Origin: Methanobacterium sp.
GTDB lineage: Archaea > Methanobacteriota > Methanobacteria > Methanobacteriales > Methanobacteriaceae
Direction: 5' to 3'
NCBI GenBank assembly: GCA_015661405.1
Contig: JACWMK010000007.1
Coordinates: 1 to 64,000, forward strand
Length of the DNA: 64,000 nucleotides
Translations under genes and position numbers: made by a program
The notes under the pieces: model-generated
Seen by the model: the letters and a program-made list of their open reading frames with translations, nothing else
Database searches by the model: none
Told to the model about the DNA's origin: nothing
Shown here: positions 1-8,950 of the stretch, piece by piece
Layout of the letters: every line of letters starts with the position of its first letter
Numbering within the stretch: the stretch's first letter is position 1

Positions 1-10
1 TTTTTGGTAA

Positions 11-1582
11 TTAATTTGAATTTGATTCTTTGCTGACAATTTCGAGTGAATTTTTGATTGAATCAAAATCTTTAATATTAGGCTTTAAAAATGGTATAAA
101 ATAGTAACCCTTACTATTTTTTATGGGATCTAATCGTGTATAATTGTTTTCTAAAACATAATTGTAACTATTTCCGGGTGTGAGTATTACACCATCCACT
201 GAAGCGAATATAACTAGTTCGGGATTCTTTTGTTCCAAATATTCACTAGTTACTCCATTTTCTGCAATAAATTTATCATTCAATCCACCTAGATCTAAAA
301 AATTCCATCCGGAATAATAAGCTACAGCACCAGCATCTGCGAAGGCAACAGTATAGTTATCATCTGAGAATGGGGAGAGAGCTTTACCTATTGGTATATA
401 TGAATTGTTAAAGCTTATTCCGTAATCATGTTGGATTTTAAGATCATTTATCCCGTTATAACTTGATAAAACTAACAATATAATTATTATAGCTGAAGTA
501 AGTATAATTCGTTTATTTTTTTCTGAATTTGTATTTTTATTTTTTTCTATTTCATTGAATAATATACTGATAGTTATTCCAAAAGTCAAATAAAACAGTA
601 CAAATGTAGGATAAAAAAATCTTTGACTAAAATTCATAAGTGGAGTATTAACATATACTATATTAGCAAAAATGAACATTATTCCTAGAATTAGTAATAA
701 ATATTTAAAATTTTTTAGATTATTATTATTGATTTTAATTCCCTGTTTCTTAAAAAATAACGGGATTACTATGATTAATATAAAAGGTATTAAGTAAAAT
801 AGGGCGTTTAAGAATTCAATTGGAAAAGTTATTCCATATACTATTTTTACCAAAAATGGTAACGGGAATAATGCATGGAAATATGAAACACGAAACACGT
901 TGTAAATAATAATGGGAATTATATATAAAACCAAAATTGGTAAAAAGGAAGTTAAGTTGATTGAATTATTAATTTTTTTAATAGAAATATAAATAAGTGA
1001 CATTATCAACGCTAAAGATATCAATACTCCTTCCGGTCTAGTTAAGCTTAATAGAAGAGCTGATAATGCGAATAACCAAATAAACTTTGAACTAGGAGAT
1101 ATAATTATCTGCCATGCACAATACATCACTCCCAATAATAGAAATGAGTAAAACATTGTTTCTAATCCAGAAACAGCATGAATAGCAGTATAAGGATTAA
1201 TGAGGAGAAAAATAGAACTCACAGTAAATGCGATGAGTGATTTTTTTCTATCTTTAAAGAAGTCATTTGTTATGAACCAAAATAAGAGAATAATCCCTAA
1301 AGCTGAAAATAATCCAATTACTTTTGTTGAGAATACAGGATTAAATTTAAAGAGGAATAAAAAGGATATTATTAAAATCCATAGAAAATTGGTATACCCT
1401 TCAACCGGTGGTTGACTAATATTCCATACTACTCCAAATCCATTAGCCAGATGCTCACTATACCTAAAGGATATAAATGCATCATCTACAGTAAAATTCC
1501 ACACATATACTAACATCAAAATAAATAGTATAACAGAAACAAAAATACCAATAATACAAATATTTTTAGTATTTAATTCCAT
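11..1582 (-). CDS. GT-C family membrane glycosyltransferase
   Basis: Polytopic membrane protein of about 523 residues with roughly a dozen hydrophobic segments. An acidic pair sits just after the first membrane segment (residues 33-34, VDDAFISFRY), followed by a PPVEGYTNFLW motif. This pattern is typical of GT-C glycosyltransferases that use polyprenyl-phosphate sugars, especially the arabinosyltransferase AftB-like group. It probably transfers a sugar to a surface glycan or protein on the outer face of the membrane. The frame is open to 1750, but the Met at 1582 is preferred because it lies just before the first membrane segment and follows AAAGGGAT. It is divergent from the STT3-like gene, which fits a surface glycosylation locus. 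Donor and acceptor cannot be read from sequence. Confidence 0.72.
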   Translation of the reverse strand: MELNTKNICIIGIFVSVILFILMLVYVWNFTVDDAFISFRYSEHLANGFGVVWNISQPPVEGYTNFLWILIISFLFLFKFNPVFSTKVIGLFSALGIILLFWFITNDFFKDRKKSLIAFTVSSIFLLINPYTAIHAVSGLETMFYSFLLLGVMYCAWQIIISPSSKFIWLFALSALLLSLTRPEGVLISLALIMSLIYISIKKINNSINLTSFLPILVLYIIPIIIYNVFRVSYFHALFPLPFLVKIVYGITFPIEFLNALFYLIPFILIIVIPLFFKKQGIKINNNNLKNFKYLLLILGIMFIFANIVYVNTPLMNFSQRFFYPTFVLFYLTFGITISILFNEIEKNKNTNSEKNKRIILTSAIIIILLVLSSYNGINDLKIQHDYGISFNNSYIPIGKALSPFSDDNYTVAFADAGAVAYYSGWNFLDLGGLNDKFIAENGVTSEYLEQKNPELVIFASVDGVILTPGNSYNYVLENNYTRLDPIKNSKGYYFIPFLKPNIKDFDSIKNSLEIVSKESNSN

Positions 1583-1850
1583 AAATCCCTTTATTAAATA
1601 ATTCCTTATAAATCTTGCTATATTCTTTTTTATAAGCCCTTGAAAATTATTTATATCCATTTTTACAGGTGAAGTTAAATAAAAGTTAAAATGCGTTTTG
1701 TAATAAAATAGTTTAAAATGTATTTTATGAATTTGACTATAAAATTTCAATTAATAATAATTGTTTATATTCAATATGAGTTATATTAATTTTAATTTAA
1801 AATTAGTTTCATCCACTTTTATAATATTATTCATTAAAAGAGAAATTAAT

Positions 1851-4085
1851 ATGTCTAGAAAGAAGTTATTAACACAACTAGCCATAATATCAGCAATATT
1901 CCTCTTAGGATTTTTGATCAGGATAGATTCAGCATATATTCCTGGAGTACCTGCAGATGAAAAATCATTTTATGAGGATGCAAACAATCTTCCTTATATG
2001 TATGAGCTGGATTCTTATTATAACTATCGTTTAACAGATAATTTTATTAATCATGGTTATATGGGGGATACTATAATTAACGGTACTGATTGGGATTTAC
2101 ATTCCTATTATCCTCCAGGAGTACCTCTTGATTATCCCCCGCTTATTGTTTACTTATCAACTATTGCTTATTATCTAGTTAACTTATTCAGCAGAACATC
2201 CCTCCTTACCGTAGTATTCTGGTTGCCAGCATTTATAGGGCCGTTAAGTGGTGTGATTGCTTATTTACTAATGAGTAGATTTACAAATATTTATGGTGCT
2301 TTAGCTGCTGGAATTTTTGCTGTGACGGTACCTATTTTTGTTTTTAGAACGATAGCAGGATTCTTTACCACAGATATGTTCATTGTTTTTTTCCCGCTTT
2401 TAATTACATTATTTTACATAGAAGCTGTAAATAGTATTAATATAAAAAATAAGGTTCTATTAGCAATTATGGCGGCTTTTTCCATGTTCTTATTTGCTAT
2501 GGGGTGGATTGGCTGGACATACCAATTTTATTTGATGATAATCTTCACTACATTCTATATTATAGGATTAAAACTGAAGGGGGATAATATACGAAATTTA
2601 ACCATAGTATTATTGACATTTTTTTCAGGTACACTATTACTGATTTATATTTTTATGGGAAAATTAAGTATCATTAATCTTTTTATGGATCCTTTGGAAC
2701 TTTTATTGATATCCGGCACCCAAAATCCGTGGTATGATTGGCCTAATTTATATACTACTGTTTCTGAATTACAAAGGCCTTCTATGTTAATGATTATTTC
2801 CGGATTGGGACTTGTATCAATTGGGGGTATTTTAGGTCTTTTCTGGATGTTTAGGGTTATGATCAATGATGTACTTAAAAAACGATTCTTAAAGGTTTTT
2901 TTCTATTTTTCTAGTTTTTTGGACATTGATTGGGTTTGTTTCACTTTTGGAAGGAGCTAGATTTATGATGTTGTTAGTATCACCCATGGTTATCAGTTCT
3001 GGAATCCTTATAGGCATAGTCGTAGGTTATCTTGATTTCCTTAAAGGTAGTAAAAATTTTCCAATATTTAAAAGAAGACCAGAATTTTTAACTGTGATTG
3101 TTATTTTGATCATAATCTGGATAACTGTTCCTTCAGTTTTTTCTCTTGAGAAAACATTTTCAACCATGATTCCTTTAGCTAACGATGATTTAAGCAATGC
3201 ATCACAATGGATTAAAGAAAACACATCAATAAATACTGTTATAATATCTGATTGGAGTTATGGGCATTATTTCACTGCAATGGCTGATCGTCCGGTTATT
3301 ATGGATGGGAGAATGGGGTACATTGAAACATTACCTACAAGAAATTTTGATCCCACCGCTTATCCATTTGGTGATCAATCTCCAGGTATTTCAAGGGTTT
3401 ACTGGGTTGATCATGCATTTTCAACGACAAATGAAAGTTTATCAGTTGGTATTTTCCAAATGTTATCTACTAGTGGAGATTTGGCTTATTTAACCTTGAA
3501 TAATTATACTCACAATACTTCTCAAAGTGTAGAAATTTTAAATAATGTTTTGGGTGTTAATAAGAGTGTAGCTGGGATCATTTGAGTTATAGTCAGGCTT
3601 ATACTATTTTGGAATATACTCATCCGGATAATGTACAGCCTTTTGTTGTAGTAACCACTTATGGAATGATGAATGAAGGTGGGAATATTTTTGAGTTTGG
3701 AGAATGGAATTTTAAAACAGATCAGGGATTGAATAGCACTTATTCTTTGGGTGAAATGAGTGTGAATAATGGATTTTTGGATAGTAATAATGGAGTTCAT
3801 ATGGATTTGCAAAATGAGAATATAACTTGGAATGGTAAAATACCATATTCTTTAGTTACTGTTACAAATGGAAAAATAGAGCAGCGTTATCTTGATGAAA
3901 ATAGTAATTTTTCAATATTATTATTCATGGATGATAATGAATCTATTGTTATGGATAAACAATTTGATAATTCACTTTTTACTAAAATTATACTTGAAAA
4001 AGGTAATAGTTCTTATTTCAAACCAGTTTATAGTAATGATAATGTGGTGGTTTGGGAATTGAAATCAAATATTAATGATTCTTAA
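1851..4085 (+). pseudogene. STT3/AglB-type oligosaccharyltransferase, broken by two frameshifts
   Basis: Three consecutive segments together make one STT3-like protein. The first (to 2960) carries the N-terminal acidic motif ELDSYYNYRL, a YPPGVPLDYPP loop and many membrane segments. The second continues in another frame with LLEGARFMMLL and the C-terminal motif region DWSYGHY (3250-3264), equivalent to WWDYG of the family. The third (from about 3582) returns to the first frame with the soluble tail. The first shift falls at or after a run of seven T at 2896-2902 (one base too many); the second lies near 3583 (one base too few). STT3 enzymes move lipid-linked glycan to Asn. This copy is a pseudogene, or an intact gene with two sequence errors. 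The start at 1851 is chosen because the upstream part of the frame is not family-like. Confidence 0.75.
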
Positions 4086-4174
4086 GGAAAGTAGTTTATA
4101 TAGAAAAATAGTGTTTATAATCCTTTAATGTTAAAATATTTCTTATTTAAAAAAAAATGTGTATAGTGGAAAGT

Positions 4175-4348
4175 TTATAGTCTGTTTATTGTTGTGTCTC
4201 TGGCGGTGTTTACTACAGTAGTGACATTACCTGCAACAGAGTTAGCTACATTTAACACCATAATTCCGACTACTATCACAAGTACTATCAAGCCACCTAT
4301 TAATAAGATCATCTCTGCGCTTATCTGTGCTTTATCATCAAGATACAT
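4175..4348 (-). CDS. Class III signal peptide pilin-like protein (57 aa)
   Basis: Short protein of 57 residues. Its N terminus reads KAQISAE (residues 6-12), followed at once by a hydrophobic stretch of about 20 residues. This is the class III signal peptide (DUF361): cleavage would fall just before Gln8, with Glu at +5 of the mature pilin. In methanogens such pilins are processed by the EppA-type peptidase and build adhesive filaments. The remainder (from about residue 33) is polar and rich in Asn, Thr and Val. It is the most diverged of three pilin genes in a row on this strand. The upstream ribosome site is weak (GTGG), so it may be translated with its neighbour. Confidence 0.75.
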   Translation of the reverse strand: MYLDDKAQISAEMILLIGGLIVLVIVVGIMVLNVANSVAGNVTTVVNTARDTTINRL

Positions 4349-4384
4349 CTGCTTTCCACTAAAATAATTTAAGTTATTATTTAA

Positions 4385-4555
4385 TTATACACTGGCTCTG
4401 ACATTGTTTATGTCTGATGATGCACTTAAAGAGGTGTTAGTATTGAAGTAAGCTCTGTAGATCAGTAATGCGGCTATGGCTATGACGATTACTCCTCCAA
4501 AAAGTAAGATGTATTCAGCTGCTCCTTGTCCACCTTCATCTTTTACGATATCCAT
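4385..4555 (-). CDS. Class III signal peptide pilin-like protein (56 aa), copy A
   Basis: Encodes 56 residues with a class III signal peptide: GGQGAAEY at residues 8-15, so predicted cleavage before Gln10 and Glu14 at +5, then a hydrophobic core ILLFGGVIVIAIAALLIY. The mature pilin would be under 50 residues. GGAGG lies upstream of the ATG. The protein is nearly identical to the next gene from residue 9 to the C terminus, differing mainly in the leader and the last few residues, so the two arose by a recent tandem duplication. It probably forms a subunit of an archaeal type IV-like filament. Confidence 0.8.
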   Translation of the reverse strand: MDIVKDEGGQGAAEYILLFGGVIVIAIAALLIYRAYFNTNTSLSASSDINNVRASV

Positions 4556-4714
4556 TTTTTTTATTCCTCCAAAAATTTTTTTAGGAATTTAAAAGAATTC
4601 CATTATAAACATTTACAATCACTTATATAAAGATTTATGTTTCAGATTGAGTTCAGTTGAACATTAATTATTTTAAATAGAAAACATCATTAAATAGAGA
4701 TGTTTTTACATGAA

Positions 4715-4885
4715 CTATACACTAGTTCTGATATGACTTATGTCTGATGATGCACTTAAAGAGGTGTTAGTATTGAAGTAAGCTCTGTAGATTAATAATG
4801 CAGCTATGGCTATGACGATTACTCCCCCAAAAAGTAAGATGTATTCAGCTGCCCCTTGCCCCTTTACATCATTTATAAATTTCAT
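4715..4885 (-). CDS. Class III signal peptide pilin-like protein (56 aa), copy B
   Basis: Encodes 56 residues with the textbook class III leader VKGQGAAEY (cleavage expected before Gln10, Glu14 at +5) and a hydrophobic helix. It differs from copy A only in the leader and in about four C-terminal residues (ISHIRT for INNVRA). A strong AGGAGGGGAT ribosome site precedes the ATG. It is the most upstream gene of the pilin set on the minus strand, so a promoter probably lies between it and the gene starting at 5055. Confidence 0.8.
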   Translation of the reverse strand: MKFINDVKGQGAAEYILLFGGVIVIAIAALLIYRAYFNTNTSLSASSDISHIRTSV

Positions 4886-5054
4886 TACATCCCCTCCTAT
4901 AATATTTACTTTATTATTAATATTGTATATATAAATGCAAGTAATTTTTTTATTATTCTATATTTTAAAAATTTTTTTTCACAATAATATAGTATTTATA
5001 TAGTTCTTTGTGCAAAATATCACACATTAAATAATCAAATTGAGGTAATCTTTT

Positions 5055-5627
5055 ATGCCCAGAAATTACAAGTTGAAGGAATTAATCTTAGAATCTTTGG
5101 ATGAAAGAGAATTATCTAAGAAAGAACTTTTAGATCATATAATAAAAAAATCTGATACTAATATTTCAGATAAAACTTTTAACGAGTCATTAATGAATTT
5201 ATTGAAGGATGGAAAAATCTGTATGATTGGTTACGATTTCGACGTTTATCATGGTGTTAAACGAATTCAATCCATAAGACCTGATGGAATCATATTTAGT
5301 ATAGTTAAAACTGATTTTTTTGAAATTGAAACTCTCATTAAAAAGTTAGATGGTTCAGAAGAAGAGGTTAAAAACTCTTCTTTTAAAATTAAAAGAATTT
5401 TCAGAAATAAAATTAGGGAATTACAAGAAAACGGAGTGACTCTAGACAGTGGAGGTGCTGACACTCTTTTTAATAGAATAATTTATTACATTGATTCTCA
5501 GCCAGATAAACAGAAGAAAATATTAACCACTAAATTTGCATGGAGTTTAAGTGATGTTGAGGGAGAAGACGGATTTCTAGAGGACATTTTAAATTATATC
5601 AAAGTTCAAGGAATACTAGGAATTTAA
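5055..5627 (+). CDS. Conserved hypothetical protein with winged-helix-like N terminus
   Basis: Not recognised as a named family. The 190-residue product is charged and soluble. Residues 5-55 alternate helices and end in LLKDGKICMIGYDFDVYHG, which looks like a winged-helix fold with a beta wing. The middle (about 95-130) is Lys/Glu-rich and may be coiled, and the C terminus is helical. No signal peptide or membrane segment is seen. GAGGT precedes the ATG. It is a single gene divergent from the pilins. It could be a local regulator or a nucleic-acid-binding protein, but nothing in the sequence proves that. Confidence 0.6.
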   Translation: MPRNYKLKELILESLDERELSKKELLDHIIKKSDTNISDKTFNESLMNLLKDGKICMIGYDFDVYHGVKRIQSIRPDGIIFSIVKTDFFEIETLIKKLDGSEEEVKNSSFKIKRIFRNKIRELQENGVTLDSGGADTLFNRIIYYIDSQPDKQKKILTTKFAWSLSDVEGEDGFLEDILNYIKVQGILGI

Positions 5628-5994
5628 AAATTTCAAAAAAATCAATTGATTTTAATCCAATATCAATTATTAATATTAAATTTTAACTCCCCTAATACAT
5701 TTTAATCTTTTTATAGGAATTAAGTTAATACGAAGACTATTATAAATAAAATTTTAAAAAAACATCCCGGAATACCTTTTTTTATATATCAAATCCTTCA
5801 AAAAAAGTTAATTTGAATTTAATGAATTTATTTTTTAGAAATATGTTTTAAGCGTTGAATTTACAACAATGATAATCCTACACATATGAATATGATGGTG
5901 ATGATGAAGTAGAGATCATATGAATTAATAGAGGATAAGGGAAACCTTTATTATTTATAAAAATCCATAACATATTAATATTTGGAGGCAAAAG
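5628..5994. other. Intergenic region with a candidate promoter, no gene seen
   Basis: AT-rich spacer of 367 bases. It holds a 7-bp inverted repeat (CATATGA at 5883-5889 and TCATATG at 5916-5922) and a good archaeal TATA element near its right end. No open frame with a credible ribosome site and no structured RNA were found. Confidence 0.5.
5945..5961 (+). promoter_or_regulatory. Candidate TATA box and BRE for the 5995 operon
   Basis: TTTATAAA at 5954-5961 is preceded by a purine-rich stretch that could serve as BRE. The start codon lies 34 bases downstream, so a transcript starting about 25 bases after the box would have a short leader carrying the GGAGG ribosome site. Assigned by pattern and spacing only. 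Confidence 0.45.
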
Positions 5995-7185
5995 ATGTTC
6001 AATTTAATCATTACAATTATTGGTGTGTTTCTGCTTATTATAGGGTTTTATTTAATGTCTTTCGGATTTTCAACTCCACCTAACAGTTTATTTTTCTTTT
6101 TAGGGTTATGTATAGCTGTTTTTGGACTTATACTAGTAGTATTCTTTGTTAGTGGAGTTGAAACTTCTGGAAGAAGCTCTCCAATTCCAGGAAATGTATC
6201 CAAAACAGAATCTAATAATAATCCTAGACCCAAACAGATGAAAATAGAGAAAATGGTTCCTATGCAAAATAAAAAAGAAGCTACTTTGGATAATATTAAG
6301 AAAACAATTAAATCAGAAGAACCAATTAAGCCAAAACCAAGAATTATTAATCCAAAAAAAGCTGAGCATCCTGAAAAACCTACTAAGCAAAAACCAAGTA
6401 TTATGAATACAAAAAAAACTGAGCATCCTCTTGTCAACCAAAAATCTTCTAAAACTGAAGGAAAAACAGAATCTAAAGAGGAAAAAACCAAAAATAATGA
6501 GCTTGCAAAATTAAATAAAACTGATGAATCAGAATCTACTCAAATGAAACCAATAAAAAAAATTCCTAAAAAGCCAGATATGACCAAATTAACTTCCATG
6601 CGGCATGAAAAGGATGATGATTACGTTAAAAAAAGATTAGATCGTTTAAAGGCAAGTTACATTGAAAATGCTGAAGATATTGAAAGCATTATAGATGAAC
6701 GATTAGATTCATTCAAGGGTACATTAGGCAAACTCAAATCAGAGTCTAAAGAACCAGGAATAATTTGGTCATTTGATGCTGATGATGTTAAGGAAGCTAT
6801 GGTAGATACAATTTCTAAAACTAATAATAGATTATTAATGATGTATCCTTGGATTAGGAATATAGATGTTAGTACCTTAAAGAAATTCATGGAAACTGAC
6901 AGTTGCATTATCATACAGGAGGCTAGTTTAGATGATGATGCTTCAGTAGAACTTTTAAAATTGTTAATAGATAAAAAGGTTAAAATAAGAACTATGCCAC
7001 ATGTTCACACCATAGCTATAGTTTCCGATAATAAAAATGGGTTAATAATATCCACTGATCCCATATATGATAGTTACGAAGTAGGTGTAATTTATAGGGA
7101 TCAAAAGTCAATAGAAGAAATAGAGAGATTGTTTAAAGATGCATGGAGCATTTCTCAAGATATTGACTTGGAGATTAAATCATGA
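5995..7185 (+). CDS. Membrane-anchored protein with degenerate PLD-like C-terminal domain
   Basis: Residues 1-25 and 33-52 are two membrane segments. Then follows a long Lys/Pro/Glu-rich linker to about residue 195 with two imperfect repeats around KPRIINPKKAEHPEKP. A helical stretch and a globular domain from about residue 255 complete the protein. The last part resembles the phospholipase D / TrmB-sensor fold: HTIAIVSDNKNGLI sits where an HxK(x4)D catalytic motif would be, but the Lys is absent, so it is probably not catalytic. GGAGG precedes the ATG. The stop overlaps the next start by 4 bases (ATGA), so it is translationally coupled to the hydrolase. Role unknown; a membrane-tethered sensor or scaffold is one possibility. 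Confidence 0.6.
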   Translation: MFNLIITIIGVFLLIIGFYLMSFGFSTPPNSLFFFLGLCIAVFGLILVVFFVSGVETSGRSSPIPGNVSKTESNNNPRPKQMKIEKMVPMQNKKEATLDNIKKTIKSEEPIKPKPRIINPKKAEHPEKPTKQKPSIMNTKKTEHPLVNQKSSKTEGKTESKEEKTKNNELAKLNKTDESESTQMKPIKKIPKKPDMTKLTSMRHEKDDDYVKKRLDRLKASYIENAEDIESIIDERLDSFKGTLGKLKSESKEPGIIWSFDADDVKEAMVDTISKTNNRLLMMYPWIRNIDVSTLKKFMETDSCIIIQEASLDDDASVELLKLLIDKKVKIRTMPHVHTIAIVSDNKNGLIISTDPIYDSYEVGVIYRDQKSIEEIERLFKDAWSISQDIDLEIKS

Positions 7186-7880
7186 TAATTAAGTGGCTTG
7201 GACATTCCGCATTTCAGATTATCACTAATTATAACCTTAAAATTCTCATAGATCCATTTATAAGCAATAACCCTACTTCACCTTTAACTGCAGAAGAGTT
7301 AAATGCTGATTTAATTCTGGTAACTCATGGGCATCAGGATCACTTTGGGGATACTATGGAAATAGCTAATCGAACTGGTGCTCTTATAATTGCAAATCAT
7401 GAAACTTCAATTTTTCTTTCAAAACAGGGTTTAAATACTCAGGGAATGAATATTGGAGGTTCCATGGATGTTCAGGATATTGAAGTTACAATGGTGAATG
7501 CTAATCATTCTTCCGGATTGGATTTTATGGATGAAACTGCTGATGGCGGAATAGCCTGCGGGTATATATTAAAACTCGAAAATGGTAGGAAAATCTATCA
7601 CTCAGGAGATACTGGAATATTTGGCGATATGAAAATGGTTATAAGGGATATTTATCAACCGAATATAGTATTGCTGCCTATAGGGGATCTTTATACTATG
7701 GGTATTGAAGAGGCAGCTATTGCTGCGGATTGGATTTCACCAGAAGTTTTAATCCCTATGCATTATAATACTTTCCCTTTAATTGAGCAAAATCCATTGG
7801 AGTTTGCTGAGATGGTTGAATCCTTGAATCCTAATATTAATGTTGTGATTATGGAGCCGGGTGAATTTTACGAGGAATGA
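7182..7880 (+). CDS. UPF0173 family metal-dependent hydrolase
   Basis: Metallo-beta-lactamase-fold protein of 232 residues. It starts with KWLGHSAFQI and carries the zinc motif THGHQDHFGD near residue 48, the downstream ligands in NANHSSGLD and HSGDTGIFGD, and the late PMHYNTFP histidine. These define the UPF0173 (YtkL-like) family of single-domain hydrolases found in bacteria and archaea; the natural substrate is not established. It overlaps the upstream membrane protein by four bases and is followed after five bases by the GTPase gene, so all three are probably one transcript. Confidence 0.88.
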   Translation: MIIKWLGHSAFQIITNYNLKILIDPFISNNPTSPLTAEELNADLILVTHGHQDHFGDTMEIANRTGALIIANHETSIFLSKQGLNTQGMNIGGSMDVQDIEVTMVNANHSSGLDFMDETADGGIACGYILKLENGRKIYHSGDTGIFGDMKMVIRDIYQPNIVLLPIGDLYTMGIEEAAIAADWISPEVLIPMHYNTFPLIEQNPLEFAEMVESLNPNINVVIMEPGEFYEE

Positions 7881-7885
7881 TGTAG

Positions 7886-8527
7886 TTGGTGAGCATGCCT
7901 AGATTTTTAAAACGGAAATTTTTCAAAGACTTAATTAATAAGCTCTTTGGAAATGATAAAAAACTTAAAATAGGATTTTATGGTCATCCTAACTCTGGTA
8001 AAACTACTTTAGCTAATCGGATGACTAATGATTGGATTGGTAAACCTATTGGTTTAGTTTCAGAGATTCCCCATGAAACTAGAAGGGTTTATCGTCAGGA
8101 GCATGTTACTTTAAGTCATGATGATCTGGAATTGGATTTCGATATTATTGATACTCCTGGAATAGCCACTAAAATTGATTATAAAAATTTCCTTGAATTT
8201 GGCTTATCTGAAACTGAAGCTAAAGAGAGGGCTAAAGAAGCTACTAAAGGTATTATTGAGGCTATTAAATGGTTGGATGATGTGACTGGTGTTTTATTAG
8301 TTATTGATTCAACTAAGGATCCTTTGACTCAGGCCAACATCACTATAATGGGAAATCTTGAGGCACGTAAGATTCCATTTATAATTGTGGCTAATAAAAT
8401 TGACCTTCCTGAGGCTTCTCCTGATAAAATTCACTCAGTATTCCCTCAGCATACGGTGATACCCATTTCTGCTTTGCAAGGTGAACATATAAGCGATCTT
8501 TATCAAGCTATGGTAGATAAATTCTAA
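7886..8527 (+). CDS. Era-like small GTPase
   Basis: GTP-binding protein of 213 residues with P-loop GHPNSGKTT, switch II DTPGIATK and the NKID specificity motif, all in canonical order. It lacks the KH domain of bacterial Era and is essentially a bare G domain. Archaeal genomes often place this gene beside DUF2073 and a zinc-ribbon gene, as here, suggesting the three work together, possibly in an RNA- or ribosome-related process (inference). The TTG at 7886 lies nine bases after GAGGA; an in-frame ATG at 7895 is the alternative start. Confidence 0.85.
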   Translation: MVSMPRFLKRKFFKDLINKLFGNDKKLKIGFYGHPNSGKTTLANRMTNDWIGKPIGLVSEIPHETRRVYRQEHVTLSHDDLELDFDIIDTPGIATKIDYKNFLEFGLSETEAKERAKEATKGIIEAIKWLDDVTGVLLVIDSTKDPLTQANITIMGNLEARKIPFIIVANKIDLPEASPDKIHSVFPQHTVIPISALQGEHISDLYQAMVDKF

Positions 8528-8569
8528 TAATATGGGATTAAATAAGTTTTTTTTTGAGGTTAAAAAAAT

Positions 8570-8950
8570 ATGGATGCTAATACGAATGGTTTGAAAATGG
8601 ATTTCCTATCATCATCTATGCTTAACTCAAGTACTAGTATGGAGAAAATTTCCATGATAGTGAATAGAGTAAAAAATGGAGATTTAGTGGTTATAGAAGG
8701 AGGATTAACTCCTGAAGAAGAAGCGGAGCTCATTGAGGCCACTATGAGGGAAATAGATGTAGATAACTTTATGGGAATCGATATTTATACACTGGAAAAG
8801 GATAAAAAATCTTTTTTCGGACTTTCAAAAAGTAAAATCGTAGGTATAACCATTATTGGTCCGGCTAATGTAATGAAGGCTGTTAAGAAAAAATCTAACT
8901 TCCTCTCCATGATAGCTAACCTCGGTGATTTGAATGCATCGATGCATTAA
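8570..8950 (+). CDS. DUF2073 family protein
   Basis: A 126-residue protein of the archaeal DUF2073 family. It has a short helical N terminus, the motif GDLVVIEGGLTPEEEAELIE in the middle, and a basic segment KAVKKKSN near the end. Homologues usually follow the Era-like GTPase, as here. No catalytic motif or membrane segment is visible. GAGGT precedes the start. Its last 17 bases overlap the start of the zinc-ribbon gene in another frame, which points to coupled translation. Function unknown. Confidence 0.8.
   Translation: MDANTNGLKMDFLSSSMLNSSTSMEKISMIVNRVKNGDLVVIEGGLTPEEEAELIEATMREIDVDNFMGIDIYTLEKDKKSFFGLSKSKIVGITIIGPANVMKAVKKKSNFLSMIANLGDLNASMH

Noticed and set aside
2896..2902. Programmed ribosomal frameshifting in the STT3-like gene
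   Set aside because: No slippery heptamer followed by a structure was recognised, and a second opposite shift would also be needed near 3583.
5880..5935. Possible C/D box RNA (GTGATGA present)
   Set aside because: A C-box-like motif is there but no CTGA D box at a suitable distance.
6048..6491. Minus-strand hydrophobic frame opposite the PLD-like gene
   Set aside because: Generated by the Lys/Pro-rich linker codons read in reverse; no ribosome site.
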